From: UBA10649 sp965278945
Lineage (GTDB): Bacteria; Actinomycetota; Actinomycetes; S36-B12
Assembly (NCBI GenBank): GCA_965278945.1
Contig: OZ257128.1
Coordinates: forward strand, 1,302,001 to 1,366,000
Direction of reading: 5' to 3'
Length of the DNA: 64,000 nucleotides
The position numbers and the translations under genes were made by a program. How positions within the stretch are numbered: position 1 is the first letter of the stretch; the number at the start of each line of letters is the position of its first letter. A model generated the notes under the pieces. The model saw only the letters and a list, made by a program, of their open reading frames with translations. It made no database searches and had not been told where the DNA came from. Positions 16,137-22,223 of the stretch are shown in pieces.

Positions 16137-16227
16137 GATTGAGTGGGCCGTCCCTGACAAAGACGGGGGTTCCCACTCGCCCGCGCGGCGGTCGAAAGGA
16201 CCAAAGGCCCCGCCGCGGGGAGTCAGG

Positions 16228-17697
16228 TCACAGGGTCGGAACGATCAGTCCCGTTCCTGTGATCTTCGAGAAGGCCTTGGGCTGGCGCGCAGCTGTGAAG
16301 GCCGAATACCCGTAGCAAGCCAATCTTGTGGTCAGCGTGTCGATGATCTCGAACTTGAGCTGCACCGGAAGCCCGCCGTTGTCCTCCATGAGGAACGCAT
16401 CGCGGAAGTCTCCGACGAAGATCACGGTCTCATTGGTCGAAGCGCCCAGATTTACCGGGATGTTGCCATCCAAGATGACCGGGACGTTCTGCAACTCGCG
16501 GCTGGTTGTCGCGTAGTCGACACCATCCGTCATGCCAAGCGCGTTGAACGGACTGTGCGCGCCCACGAATGGGCGCCCATCGGTGGCGAGGATCGACGTG
16601 ATCCACGCCCACAGGTTCGGGTTCATCGCAATGGCGGTTGGCCCTGTGAACCGAGTCGACGTGATCGCGCCAATCGCGGATGCGAGCTTCGGCCACAACT
16701 CGGCAATCGTCGGGGTGGTGTCCGTGTACGTCACGGACGTGATGCCCGACGTGCCGAAGATGCCCTGGTGCTGTCCGTCCGCACCGGATCCAGTGAGGAC
16801 CTGGGCGTCCATCTGCACGGCGTAATCGGATGCGAGATCGGTGAGTGTGATCTCCTCGACGAGAGTGCCCCGCTCGATCGCCTGCCGAGCCACGTCAACG
16901 TAGCCTCCGATCGTCACGACCGGAACCTCCAGCAGCGTGTCGTCGATGTCCTGGTTCGAGAGGGCAGTGTTCTGCGTTGCCTGCACGCCCGTGGCGGTCT
17001 TGGTCGTGATGCGGGGAATATTGACCTTCATGCCGGTAGCTGGCAGCGGAACACCGCTGTTGCACAGGTTCGCCACAGGGCGGCCCGCACGCAGGTACTC
17101 CGCGAACAGGTTGATCATGTACTCCGGCGGCACGAATCCGGCCACGCCGCCCGTGGTGACGGCGCGCTCGACCAATGCGGGTTGGTGGGTTCGCATCTCC
17201 TGGCCGTGCTGCTGAAGCCGAACGGTGGCCTCCGGGTCGAGCTTGATCTGCGCAGCAAACAGGTCCTTGAGGAATGAGTTCTCCCCGGCCTTGGCACGCT
17301 CTTCGCTGTAGGTACGCGGCTCGCGCACCGAAGTAGTAGTCGTCATGCGGTTCTCCTGATTCTGGGCACGGCGCATCTGTCCGGCCTCGGTCACGTGAAG
17401 TTCGTTGGAAAGGCGATCGGCCTCCGCGTCTACGCGGATCTCGATCATCAACTGAGCAATGTCGTCGTCGGCCGCGCGGAGTTCCTTCTCCATGCGGTCG
17501 GCCTGTTCCTCAAGGTCGATCTTCTCCCGACGTAGTTCGGGGATCTTCGCCGAAGTTGCTGCGTCGATGTCGCCGAGGTTGCGGATGCGCAGGAACTCGT
17601 TGGCGAGGTCGTTGATCTGACTCACGACCGCGTTCCTGCGACCCAACAGAGTGTTGCGGTCGGCCTTCTTTTGTTTCAGTAGTTCGTCAAAGGTCAT
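16228..17697 (-). CDS. HK97-type phage major capsid protein with N-terminal coiled-coil delta domain
   Basis: The 489-residue protein forms the icosahedral shell. The first ~110 residues are a charged coiled coil (TFDELLKQKKADRNTLLGRR through ADRLSNELHVTEA), the scaffolding delta domain normally removed by a prohead protease. From about 130 follows the HK97 fold: a GGVAGFVPPEYMINLFAEYL region, IPRITTKTATGVQATQN, VVTIGGYVDVARQAIERG, and AIAMNPNLWAWITSI, ending with GDFRDAFLMEDNGGLPVQ. ATG 17697 has GGAGC upstream; the open frame extends a little further without support. No protease, portal or terminase gene is adjacent. Confidence 0.95.
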   Translation of the reverse strand: MTFDELLKQKKADRNTLLGRRNAVVSQINDLANEFLRIRNLGDIDAATSAKIPELRREKIDLEEQADRMEKELRAADDDIAQLMIEIRVDAEADRLSNELHVTEAGQMRRAQNQENRMTTTTSVREPRTYSEERAKAGENSFLKDLFAAQIKLDPEATVRLQQHGQEMRTHQPALVERAVTTGGVAGFVPPEYMINLFAEYLRAGRPVANLCNSGVPLPATGMKVNIPRITTKTATGVQATQNTALSNQDIDDTLLEVPVVTIGGYVDVARQAIERGTLVEEITLTDLASDYAVQMDAQVLTGSGADGQHQGIFGTSGITSVTYTDTTPTIAELWPKLASAIGAITSTRFTGPTAIAMNPNLWAWITSILATDGRPFVGAHSPFNALGMTDGVDYATTSRELQNVPVILDGNIPVNLGASTNETVIFVGDFRDAFLMEDNGGLPVQLKFEIIDTLTTRLACYGYSAFTAARQPKAFSKITGTGLIVPTL

Positions 17698-17888
17698 GTG
17701 GAGCTCCGAAGTCGAAGTGAGCGCAGGCCAGCGCGAAGGCGCCAAGGTGCGCAAAGGGATTCATCGGCGCAGGGAGCAGACGCTCCGCGCTCGGTCAGGT
17801 CATGTGTCAGAGTCCGAGGGCTGCGGCGGCCGGCAGAGCCGGGAACCGAAACCGAGGTCTCGATGACGACAACCTGAATCGTCGACAT
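17694..17888 (-). CDS. possible small protein overlapping the capsid start
   Basis: A 64-residue frame starting STIQVVVIETSVSVPGSAGR and ending LRLRSST. Its stop overlaps the capsid ATG as ATGA, an arrangement used for coupling. The C-terminal half is Arg/Leu-rich and looks like shadow translation, and no ribosome-binding site precedes the ATG. It may instead be part of the capsid leader. Confidence 0.3.
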   Translation of the reverse strand: MSTIQVVVIETSVSVPGSAGRRSPRTLTHDLTERGASAPCADESLCAPWRLRAGLRSLRLRSST

Positions 17889-17972
17889 CGCAATGGTACC
17901 GGATGTGGGCGACAGATCGCGAGTCACACAATCGGCGTTGGTGGTTGGAAAAAATGTCGGGGAGAGATCACG

Positions 17973-17990
17973 GAAGCGGCGAGGGTGGCC
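17973..17990. repeat. 18 bp element repeat, copy 2 (upstream of capsid gene)
   Basis: GAAGCGGCGAGGGTGGCC, preceded by GGGGAGAGATCACG and followed by TCCTTAAAAGTCCCC. The whole ~55 bp block resembles the block around copy 1. Confidence 0.85.
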
Positions 17991-18039
17991 GCGCGATCCG
18001 TCCTTAAAAGTCCCCAGACAATCTGTGTGTGTAGACGAG

Positions 18040-18057
18040 GAAGCGGCGAGGGTGGCC
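18040..18057. repeat. 18 bp element repeat, copy 3 (shorter context)
   Basis: GAAGCGGCGAGGGTGGCC, 67 bases from copy 2 and 23 bases downstream of the small gene ending at 18080. Its flanks are only weakly similar to the other copies. Confidence 0.8.
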
Positions 18058-18079
18058 ATGCGCCCGCTAGGAAAACGTG

Positions 18080-18301
18080 TCATTCGTTCGCCTCGTTCCC
18101 GAGCACGATGCCGACCTCGCCATACATGCCGGCCAGCGCAGCGAACAGGCTGGCGAATAGGAGATCACCGCGGACCTCGTGTGCTGTCGCTTCCTCCTTG
18201 CATTGCGTGTAACGGTCGAGCGCTGCCGGTCGGTCGAGCTTGCCTGCGTCGTCGATGACTGCGTGGACGGCGGCGGCGAGTAGCTCAGCTCCGGTTGTCA
18301 T
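18080..18301 (-). CDS. small hypothetical phage-type protein
   Basis: A 73-residue, mostly helical acidic protein beginning TTGAELLAAAVHAVIDDAGK and containing YTQCKEEATAHEVRGDLL. It has no recognised domain. ATG 18301 follows a GGGAGCC site and overlaps the stop of the CxxC mini-protein upstream as ATGA. Small helical proteins of this type are common in early regions of actinophages; no function can be given. Confidence 0.65.
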   Translation of the reverse strand: MTTGAELLAAAVHAVIDDAGKLDRPAALDRYTQCKEEATAHEVRGDLLFASLFAALAGMYGEVGIVLGNEANE

Positions 18302-18417
18302 GTGGCTCCCTTGTCTGTCGTGGTGTCGGTGGCGTTCGGGCAGTCGCGTCGGTGCGTTGTCGGCCATTGAGGCCAGGTCACGGCGCCGCAATGCGGGCAG
18401 CGGGAATGGATGGTCAT
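18298..18417 (-). CDS. 39-residue CxxC zinc-ribbon-like mini-protein
   Basis: The frame from ATG 18417 to TGA 18298 encodes TIHSRCPHCGAVTWPQWP, then a THRRDCPN segment and a short polar tail. One CxxC knuckle and a third Cys with nearby His could bind zinc. Both ends overlap neighbours as ATGA, which strongly supports translation despite the small size. Such mini zinc-ribbon proteins recur in actinophage genomes; the function is unknown. Confidence 0.6.
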   Translation of the reverse strand: MTIHSRCPHCGAVTWPQWPTTHRRDCPNATDTTTDKGAT

Positions 18418-19118
18418 CTCCATGGCCCGTCGTGGAGGAAGTGCGGTTCCGGAAGCTCGCAGTGCTCGCACACGCCGGGAAGGTCGAGTCGGGTGATGAA
18501 CTGGTGCTGATCTGAGTTGTCGTCGATCTTGTAGGCCCGCCCGTCAACGGTCCGGATCACCGCAATCTCAATCCTTCGTGGCGAGTCGGTGGAGCGCCCT
18601 AGCGCGACATCCGACTCTGCCTCTCTGCTCTTCTCTCTCTGCTTCGCATCGAGAAGAGCAGAGTCTGATTGAGATAGGGGGGCGTTACTAACGCTGTCCG
18701 TAACGCCGTTACTAACGCTGTTACGGACAGCAGGACAGGCCTTAGTGCAAGCAGAGTGATCGCCAGCACTGTGTCGACGTGCACGGTCGCGGTAGTCGTC
18801 CTGCCGCCTGCGGTTCGCCTGGCGGTCACGCTCTACCTGCTCGGCCGATCGTTGGTGACCACCTTCGGATGCGAGGTAGTTCACGATTCGGTAACCGCCG
18901 TCAATCGGATGCCAGAAGCCCTTGTCCACGAGCTCTGCCGCAGACATATCGGGCTCGGGGGAGTCACTGACACGCGAGAGGCGCATCAGCACGACGCCGT
19001 CAGTAAGGGCCGTGACGCAGTGCACGAGCGCCTCAATGTGAAGCAGGCGCGCGTCACGGCTCAGGCCGGCATTCTCGAGCTGCACGAGCATCTCGCTAGG
19101 CACCATTGCGTAGGCCAC
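18414..19118 (-). CDS. putative replication-type protein of the element
   Basis: A 234-residue protein from GTG 19118 (GGGGGC site upstream; ATG 19103 is an alternative). The N-terminal ~100 residues look like a winged-helix domain of phage replication initiators: VPSEMLVQLENAGLSRDARLLHIEALVHC, then SAAELVDKGFWHPIDGGYRIVNYL. Next come a very basic stretch (RDRQANRRRQDDYRDRARR), a Ser/Asn-rich repeat segment and a C-terminal CEHCELPEPHFLHDGPWR zinc-like end. The DNA coding for the repeat segment contains iteron-like repeats (18683-18730). The replication role rests on this layout; no family hit is certain. Confidence 0.5.
   Translation of the reverse strand: MAYAMVPSEMLVQLENAGLSRDARLLHIEALVHCVTALTDGVVLMRLSRVSDSPEPDMSAAELVDKGFWHPIDGGYRIVNYLASEGGHQRSAEQVERDRQANRRRQDDYRDRARRHSAGDHSACTKACPAVRNSVSNGVTDSVSNAPLSQSDSALLDAKQREKSREAESDVALGRSTDSPRRIEIAVIRTVDGRAYKIDDNSDQHQFITRLDLPGVCEHCELPEPHFLHDGPWR
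18683..18730. repeat. iteron-like direct and inverted repeats inside the putative replication gene
   Basis: CGTTACTAACGCTGT is repeated at 18683-18697 and 18707-18721 with a 24-base period. CTGTCCGTAAC (18694-18704) and GTTACGGACAG (18720-18730) form an 11 bp inverted repeat. Lambda-type phages carry origin iterons inside their initiator gene, which is the model suggested here. Confidence 0.6.
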
Positions 19119-19317
19119 GGTGCCCCCAGTCGATCTTGCGAAGGTGCGCTTCGAGCACCTCGCGCTTTCGGAGCTCCGCAGAGCGACCGGGGTGCTCACG
19201 GCGCGCGCGCTCGATCGCGAGTCGCTGTCGCTCGGGGAGCTCTGCGATGTCCTCGATGTCGTTCGCCCTTGCGATGCGTCTCTCCATCAAGTGGCTGAAC
19301 CACTCGGGTACGGCCAC
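19096..19317 (-). CDS. small basic hypothetical protein of the element
   Basis: A 73-residue charged protein starting at GTG 19317, two bases beyond the stop of the HTH gene upstream, with GAGG just ahead. It reads AVPEWFSHLMERRIARANDI, then a helix rich in Glu and Arg (LPERQRLAIERARREHPGRS). It overlaps the start of the putative replication gene by 23 bases. No family is recognised. Its place between an HTH protein and a replication-type gene suggests an early phage function. Confidence 0.55.
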   Translation of the reverse strand: MAVPEWFSHLMERRIARANDIEDIAELPERQRLAIERARREHPGRSAELRKREVLEAHLRKIDWGHRGLRNGA

Positions 19318-19318
19318 C

Positions 19319-19504
19319 TCAGGACTGGCCGTTCTGCTGCACGAGCCATGCGACGACATCCGACCGCGAGTAGCGAACGGAGCCCCCGACCATCGTCGCC
19401 CGCGGGCCGATGGATCGCTTCCTCCACGCTCGCACGGTCTCGACGCTGATCTTGAGCCAGTCGGCGACTTCCTCGGACTTGAGGAGTTCGTCTGTGACGG
19501 TCAT
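19319..19504 (-). CDS. excisionase/AlpA-type helix-turn-helix protein
   Basis: A 61-residue protein starting TVTDELLKSEEVADWLKISV, continuing ETVRAWRKRSIGPRATMVGG and ending SVRYSRSDVVAWLVQQNGQS. This is a complete HTH_17 winged helix with the usual R-Y-x-x-x-D-V end. ATG 19504 is chosen because the family starts there. It is the first gene of the leftward operon and is divergent from the regulator-integrase operon, the position of Cro- or Xis-like proteins. It may be the excisionase or the early-operon regulator. Confidence 0.78.
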   Translation of the reverse strand: MTVTDELLKSEEVADWLKISVETVRAWRKRSIGPRATMVGGSVRYSRSDVVAWLVQQNGQS

Positions 19505-19557
19505 GGGTCTGCACCTCTTCTGTCGGGCCGGAACATGCAATTACCAATATCCACGGG

Positions 19558-19586
19558 TTGACGTAGGTAAACAACACAGATAGTGT
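19558..19586 (+). promoter_or_regulatory. promoter of the regulator-integrase operon
   Basis: TTGACG (19558-19563), a 17-base spacer, and TAGTGT (19581-19586) match the consensus for the housekeeping sigma factor. Translation begins at ATG 19627 behind GAAGGGGAG. The -10 is covered by an inverted repeat, implying repression. Confidence 0.65.
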
Positions 19587-19589
19587 TGT
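19571..19589. promoter_or_regulatory. palindromic operator over the -10
   Basis: ACAACAC-AGATA-GTGTTGT is a perfect 7 bp inverted repeat with a 5-base spacer, lying across the -10 hexamer. It is the best candidate for a repressor site controlling integrase expression. Confidence 0.65.
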
Positions 19590-19601
19590 GCGCAAGAGAA
19601 A

Positions 19602-19613
19602 TGTTGATCAACA
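19602..19613. promoter_or_regulatory. second palindrome with related half-sites
   Basis: TGTTGATCAACA is a perfect 12-base palindrome whose halves (TGTTG/CAACA) match those of the operator at 19571-19589. It lies just before the ribosome-binding site of the regulator gene. Confidence 0.5.
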
Positions 19614-19626
19614 GAAGGGGAGCGCG

Positions 19627-20211
19627 ATGGGTTTCGACATTCCCAAGCCAAGGAAGCCCGTCGAGTTGCGTGAGGGCTTACTGCGCGCCGGGCCGATTCA
19701 GATACTCGACCTTTCCGACGAGAAGGTCCGCTTCGCTTCTGGATGGAACACGCCGCGATGGGTTGACGCCGAGCTCCGTTTGCCAGGGCAACCTGCTGTA
19801 CGGCTTCGGGTCGAAGTCCTCGGCAAGAGGCGACTCCGAGCGGTTGTGACCAGCATTGAGCTGACCGAGCCGACGACCGGCCTTCGAGCGCGCCACCTGC
19901 GCGAACTCGCGGCGTCCTTGCCGGACCTCCCGGGCGAGGTGCTGGCTGTTGCGTCACTGCCTATGTACGAGGGCCGACCGGCCGCCTCCACAAGGGACTG
20001 GGACAGGGCGGTGCGAGATGCCGTCCGCGCCCCGGGCCGTAGTCAGGTCGAACGAGAGGACGAGGTTCTGGGGCTCTGGGAAGGGAAGTTTCAGCCGCGG
20101 GGTCTCACTCAGCGCGAAGCTGCCGAGGAGATTGGACTCGCTCACTCGACATTCCGCTCCTACCTCACACATGCACGCGCACGGAGGGATGCAAACAATG
20201 GCCGTCGTTGA
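19627..20211 (+). CDS. putative HTH regulator preceding the integrase
   Basis: A 194-residue protein from ATG 19627, which follows GAAGGGGAG; an in-frame GTG at 19588 lies inside the operator region and is less likely. The first ~110 residues are beta-rich with GFDIPKPRKPVELREGLL and no recognised family. The C-terminus holds a clear helix-turn-helix (RGLTQREAAEEIGLAHSTFR), of the sigma-70 region 4 kind, followed by basic residues. It shares a promoter with the integrase and overlaps it by 14 bases. It may be the repressor acting at the palindromes upstream; this is inference from position. Confidence 0.65.
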   Translation: MGFDIPKPRKPVELREGLLRAGPIQILDLSDEKVRFASGWNTPRWVDAELRLPGQPAVRLRVEVLGKRRLRAVVTSIELTEPTTGLRARHLRELAASLPDLPGEVLAVASLPMYEGRPAASTRDWDRAVRDAVRAPGRSQVEREDEVLGLWEGKFQPRGLTQREAAEEIGLAHSTFRSYLTHARARRDANNGRR

Positions 20212-21361
20212 TCGCTGGAAGAACGCTGACGGAAGCCCGAGCGAGGAGAACGGTCGGGGCAAGCGGTGGCTTGTGCGCTACCGGGACCCGCAGGGCCAGC
20301 AGCGTTCCAAGTCCTTCGACCGCAAGGCCGACGCCGACTCCTACAACCTGGAGACAGCCGTCAACGTCAGGACGGGCATGTGGGCAGACCCCGCAGCAGG
20401 CAAGCAGACCTTCGACACGTTCGCCGAGGCGTGGCTCGACCTGAACCGCCCGCAGTGGCGTGCGACGACGACGCGCAGCATGGAGCAGATCGTCCGCAAC
20501 CGGCTCAAGCCGTCGATCGGCATGACGCCGATGGCACGGATCAATGCCGGTCAGGTGCAGGCGATGGTCAACGGCTGGTCGGGCACCTACAGCCCCGCGA
20601 CGATCGCGCTCAACGTCCAGACGTTCCGCACGATCATGGCCGCGGCGATCGAGGCCGGCGTCATCGGCAAGGACCCAGCGCCCAAGATCAAGGCGCCCAA
20701 GCGGTCTCGACGTCGGGACGCACACCTAAGCCACGAGGACGTCGCAACGATCCTGACAACCGCGAGGGGACCCGTTCGGCCGTTCCTGGCCACGCTGGCA
20801 TGGTGTGGCCTTCGGATGGGTGAGGGCCTAGGACTCGACGTCGCGGACGTCGACTGGCTGAGCGGCACCGTGACGGTCTCGAAGCAGCAGTCGACGGAGT
20901 ACGCCGACTCCACAGTGGACGCGATGCCCAAGACGGAGGCGGCCTACCGGACGGTGCCGTTCCCTCCCGAGCTCGTGGAGATGTGCTCGGAGATGCTGGC
21001 GGGACGTCGAGCCGGGACAGGGTCGCTCGAGGATGGATACCTGTGGCAGGCGACGGACGGCCGCAGGCTGCAGCGGACCAACGTCGACTCGGAGATCCGG
21101 CGCATTCGGCGCGTCACGAAGCTCTCCTTCAGCGCCCACCACCTTCGGCACTACTACGGTGCCGCGCTCCTGTCGCAGGGCGTCCCGATTCCCCAGGTCG
21201 CCAAGCAGATGGGCCACGCGAGTCCACAGGTCACGCTCCGGGTGTACGCATACGCGATGACGGACGACGCCGAACTAGGCCGCGCAGCAGTCGCTCAGAT
21301 CGCTTCCCTCTCGGCGTCATGTGCACCCGTTGTGCACCCGCAAGCGGCGGGGGAGTCCTAG
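20198..21361 (+). CDS. int: tyrosine-type site-specific integrase
   Basis: The 387-residue integrase inserts and excises the element at tRNA-Leu. ATG 20198 has GGAGGG 9 bases upstream and lies within the end of the regulator gene. The N-terminus holds an AP2-like arm-binding domain (GKRWLVRYRDPQGQQRSKSF). A SAM-like core-binding domain runs to about 180. The catalytic domain has Arg in WCGLRMGEGLGL, H-x-x-R in AHHLRHYYG, His in QMGHASPQVT and the nucleophilic Tyr in LRVYAYAM. The 3' end of the gene contains the right arm-type site, so coding and attachment sequences overlap. Confidence 0.95.
   Translation: MAVVDRWKNADGSPSEENGRGKRWLVRYRDPQGQQRSKSFDRKADADSYNLETAVNVRTGMWADPAAGKQTFDTFAEAWLDLNRPQWRATTTRSMEQIVRNRLKPSIGMTPMARINAGQVQAMVNGWSGTYSPATIALNVQTFRTIMAAAIEAGVIGKDPAPKIKAPKRSRRRDAHLSHEDVATILTTARGPVRPFLATLAWCGLRMGEGLGLDVADVDWLSGTVTVSKQQSTEYADSTVDAMPKTEAAYRTVPFPPELVEMCSEMLAGRRAGTGSLEDGYLWQATDGRRLQRTNVDSEIRRIRRVTKLSFSAHHLRHYYGAALLSQGVPIPQVAKQMGHASPQVTLRVYAYAMTDDAELGRAAVAQIASLSASCAPVVHPQAAGES
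21320..21339. promoter_or_regulatory. putative right integrase arm-type sites
   Basis: TGTGCACCCGTTGTGCACCC matches 11915-11934 with one change. It lies in the last codons of int, 63 bases from the attR core. Confidence 0.55.
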
Positions 21362-21401
21362 ATGCGACGTCTGCCCTGCTCAGCGGGGGTAAGCCTGCGA
21401 A

Positions 21402-21420
21402 GTGCCCCGGGTGGGATTTG
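21402..21420. other. attR core within the tRNA-Leu 3' end
   Basis: GTGCCCCGGGTGGGATTTG, identical to 11789-11807. The tRNA remains complete on this side, so integration does not destroy it. Confidence 0.88.
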
Positions 21421-21476
21421 AACCCACACTGGACGGTGTTTGAGACCGCTTCCTCTGCCGGTTGGGATACCGGGGC
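21403..21476 (-). tRNA. tRNA-Leu(CAA)
   Basis: The 74-base minus-strand cloverleaf has acceptor GCCCCGG/CCGGGGC, a D-arm with TCC/GGA stem and AACCGG loop, anticodon arm GCGGT-CTCAAAC-ACCGT (anticodon CAA), T-arm GTGGG-TTCAAAT-CCCAC and discriminator A. CCA is not encoded. The variable region is only 5 bases, short for a leucine tRNA. Its 3' end is the attachment site of the neighbouring element. Confidence 0.88.
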
Positions 21477-21513
21477 GCGGGGTTCAGAGTAGTCGGGTCC
21501 CTAGGCTGCGGGC

Positions 21514-22089
21514 ATGACCCACTCCGTGCTCGTCGCCGAGGACGAGGCGCTCATTCGCATGGACCTCGTCGAGATGCTGGGGGAGTGCGGCTACACGGTC
21601 ATCGCCCAGGTCGTCGACGGGCAGGCGGCTGTCGACCAGACACGCGCATTGCGCCCTGACGTGGTGTTCCTCGACGTGGCGATGCCTCGTCGGGACGGTC
21701 TGTCTGCGGCCGAGGAGATCATCGCGGAGGGGTTAGCTCCAGTGGTGATGGTCACCGCGTTCAGCCAGCGCGACATCGTCGCGCGCGCCGCCTCAGCGGG
21801 TGTTCTTGGCTACCTCGTGAAGCCGTTCGTCAAAGCGGATCTCGTGCCAGCGATCGAGCTGGCGATCGCCCGCTGGGAGCAGATGCGTGACCTGTCGACT
21901 CAGGTGGACGGGTTGCGCGAGCGCCAGACGGCCAGGCAGACGGTCGATCTGGCGAAGCGGAGGCTGCAGGACCAACTCGGACTCAGCGAGGCCGATGCGT
22001 TCGCGTGGTTACGGCGGGCGGCGATGGATGGACGGGTCACCCTGGCGGAGGCCGCAGCCGCGGTTATGGCAGAATCCGCATCATCTTGA
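21514..22089 (+). CDS. pdtaR: ANTAR-domain response regulator (PdtaR/AmiR-NasT type)
   Basis: The 191-residue protein has a receiver domain at 1-120 (VLVAEDEALIRMDL with acidic pair, VVFLDVAMPRRDG with the phospho-Asp, VVMVTAFS, YLVKPF with Lys). A linker coiled coil follows, then a C-terminal ANTAR RNA-binding domain (about 135-185: TVDLAKRRLQDQLGLSEADA, FAWLRRAAMDGR). On phosphorylation, ANTAR proteins prevent terminator formation in target leaders. No histidine kinase gene is nearby. It lies directly upstream of livK; related proteins regulate nitrogen metabolism, so a link is possible but unproven. Confidence 0.9.
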   Translation: MTHSVLVAEDEALIRMDLVEMLGECGYTVIAQVVDGQAAVDQTRALRPDVVFLDVAMPRRDGLSAAEEIIAEGLAPVVMVTAFSQRDIVARAASAGVLGYLVKPFVKADLVPAIELAIARWEQMRDLSTQVDGLRERQTARQTVDLAKRRLQDQLGLSEADAFAWLRRAAMDGRVTLAEAAAAVMAESASS

Positions 22090-22127
22090 TCGACAATATC
22101 AAATTGAGATCACGATGCAGCATCAAT

Positions 22128-22153
22128 GTAACCGGGGGTTACCCGGGTGAAAC
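22128..22153 (+). promoter_or_regulatory. GlnR-like boxes upstream of livK
   Basis: GTTAC (22138-22142), six bases, then GAAAC (22149-22153) matches the GlnR paired-site pattern GTNAC-N6-GAAAC; another GTAAC lies at 22128-22132. A further GTAAC sits in a short hairpin (CGACGG/CCGTCG) about 30 bases later. The site is about 70 bases before the livK start. Confidence 0.45.
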
Positions 22154-22223
22154 CTGTCGAGCCATAAGGTACGGCTAATGCGACGGTAACCGCCGTCGTT
22201 TGTCCTTTGTACAAGGAGACTGC

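Larger units (their letters stand above)
17698..18079. other. capsid-gene leader with two element repeats
   Basis: The 382 bases upstream of the capsid gene hold copies 2 and 3 of the 18 bp repeat and an AAAAAATG-rich patch, and otherwise only the doubtful small frame. This is where head genes (protease, portal) would be expected in a complete phage. Confidence 0.6.
11789..21420 (+). mobile_element. 9.6 kb integrated prophage-like or satellite element in tRNA-Leu(CAA)
   Basis: The boundaries are two direct copies of a 19 bp core, GTGCCCCGGGTGGGATTTG, at 11789-11807 and 21402-21420. The right copy is the 3' end of an intact tRNA-Leu gene on the minus strand. A tyrosine integrase gene ends 41 bases before that copy. 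Inside are three small + strand genes at the left end, a tRNA-Gly-like gene, and a minus-strand run coding for tape measure protein, major capsid protein and several small proteins including an HTH protein. A divergent regulator-integrase operon is at the right end. Terminase, portal, protease, connectors, major tail protein and lysis genes are not seen. It is therefore either a deleted prophage or a satellite that needs a helper phage. Confidence 0.88.
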
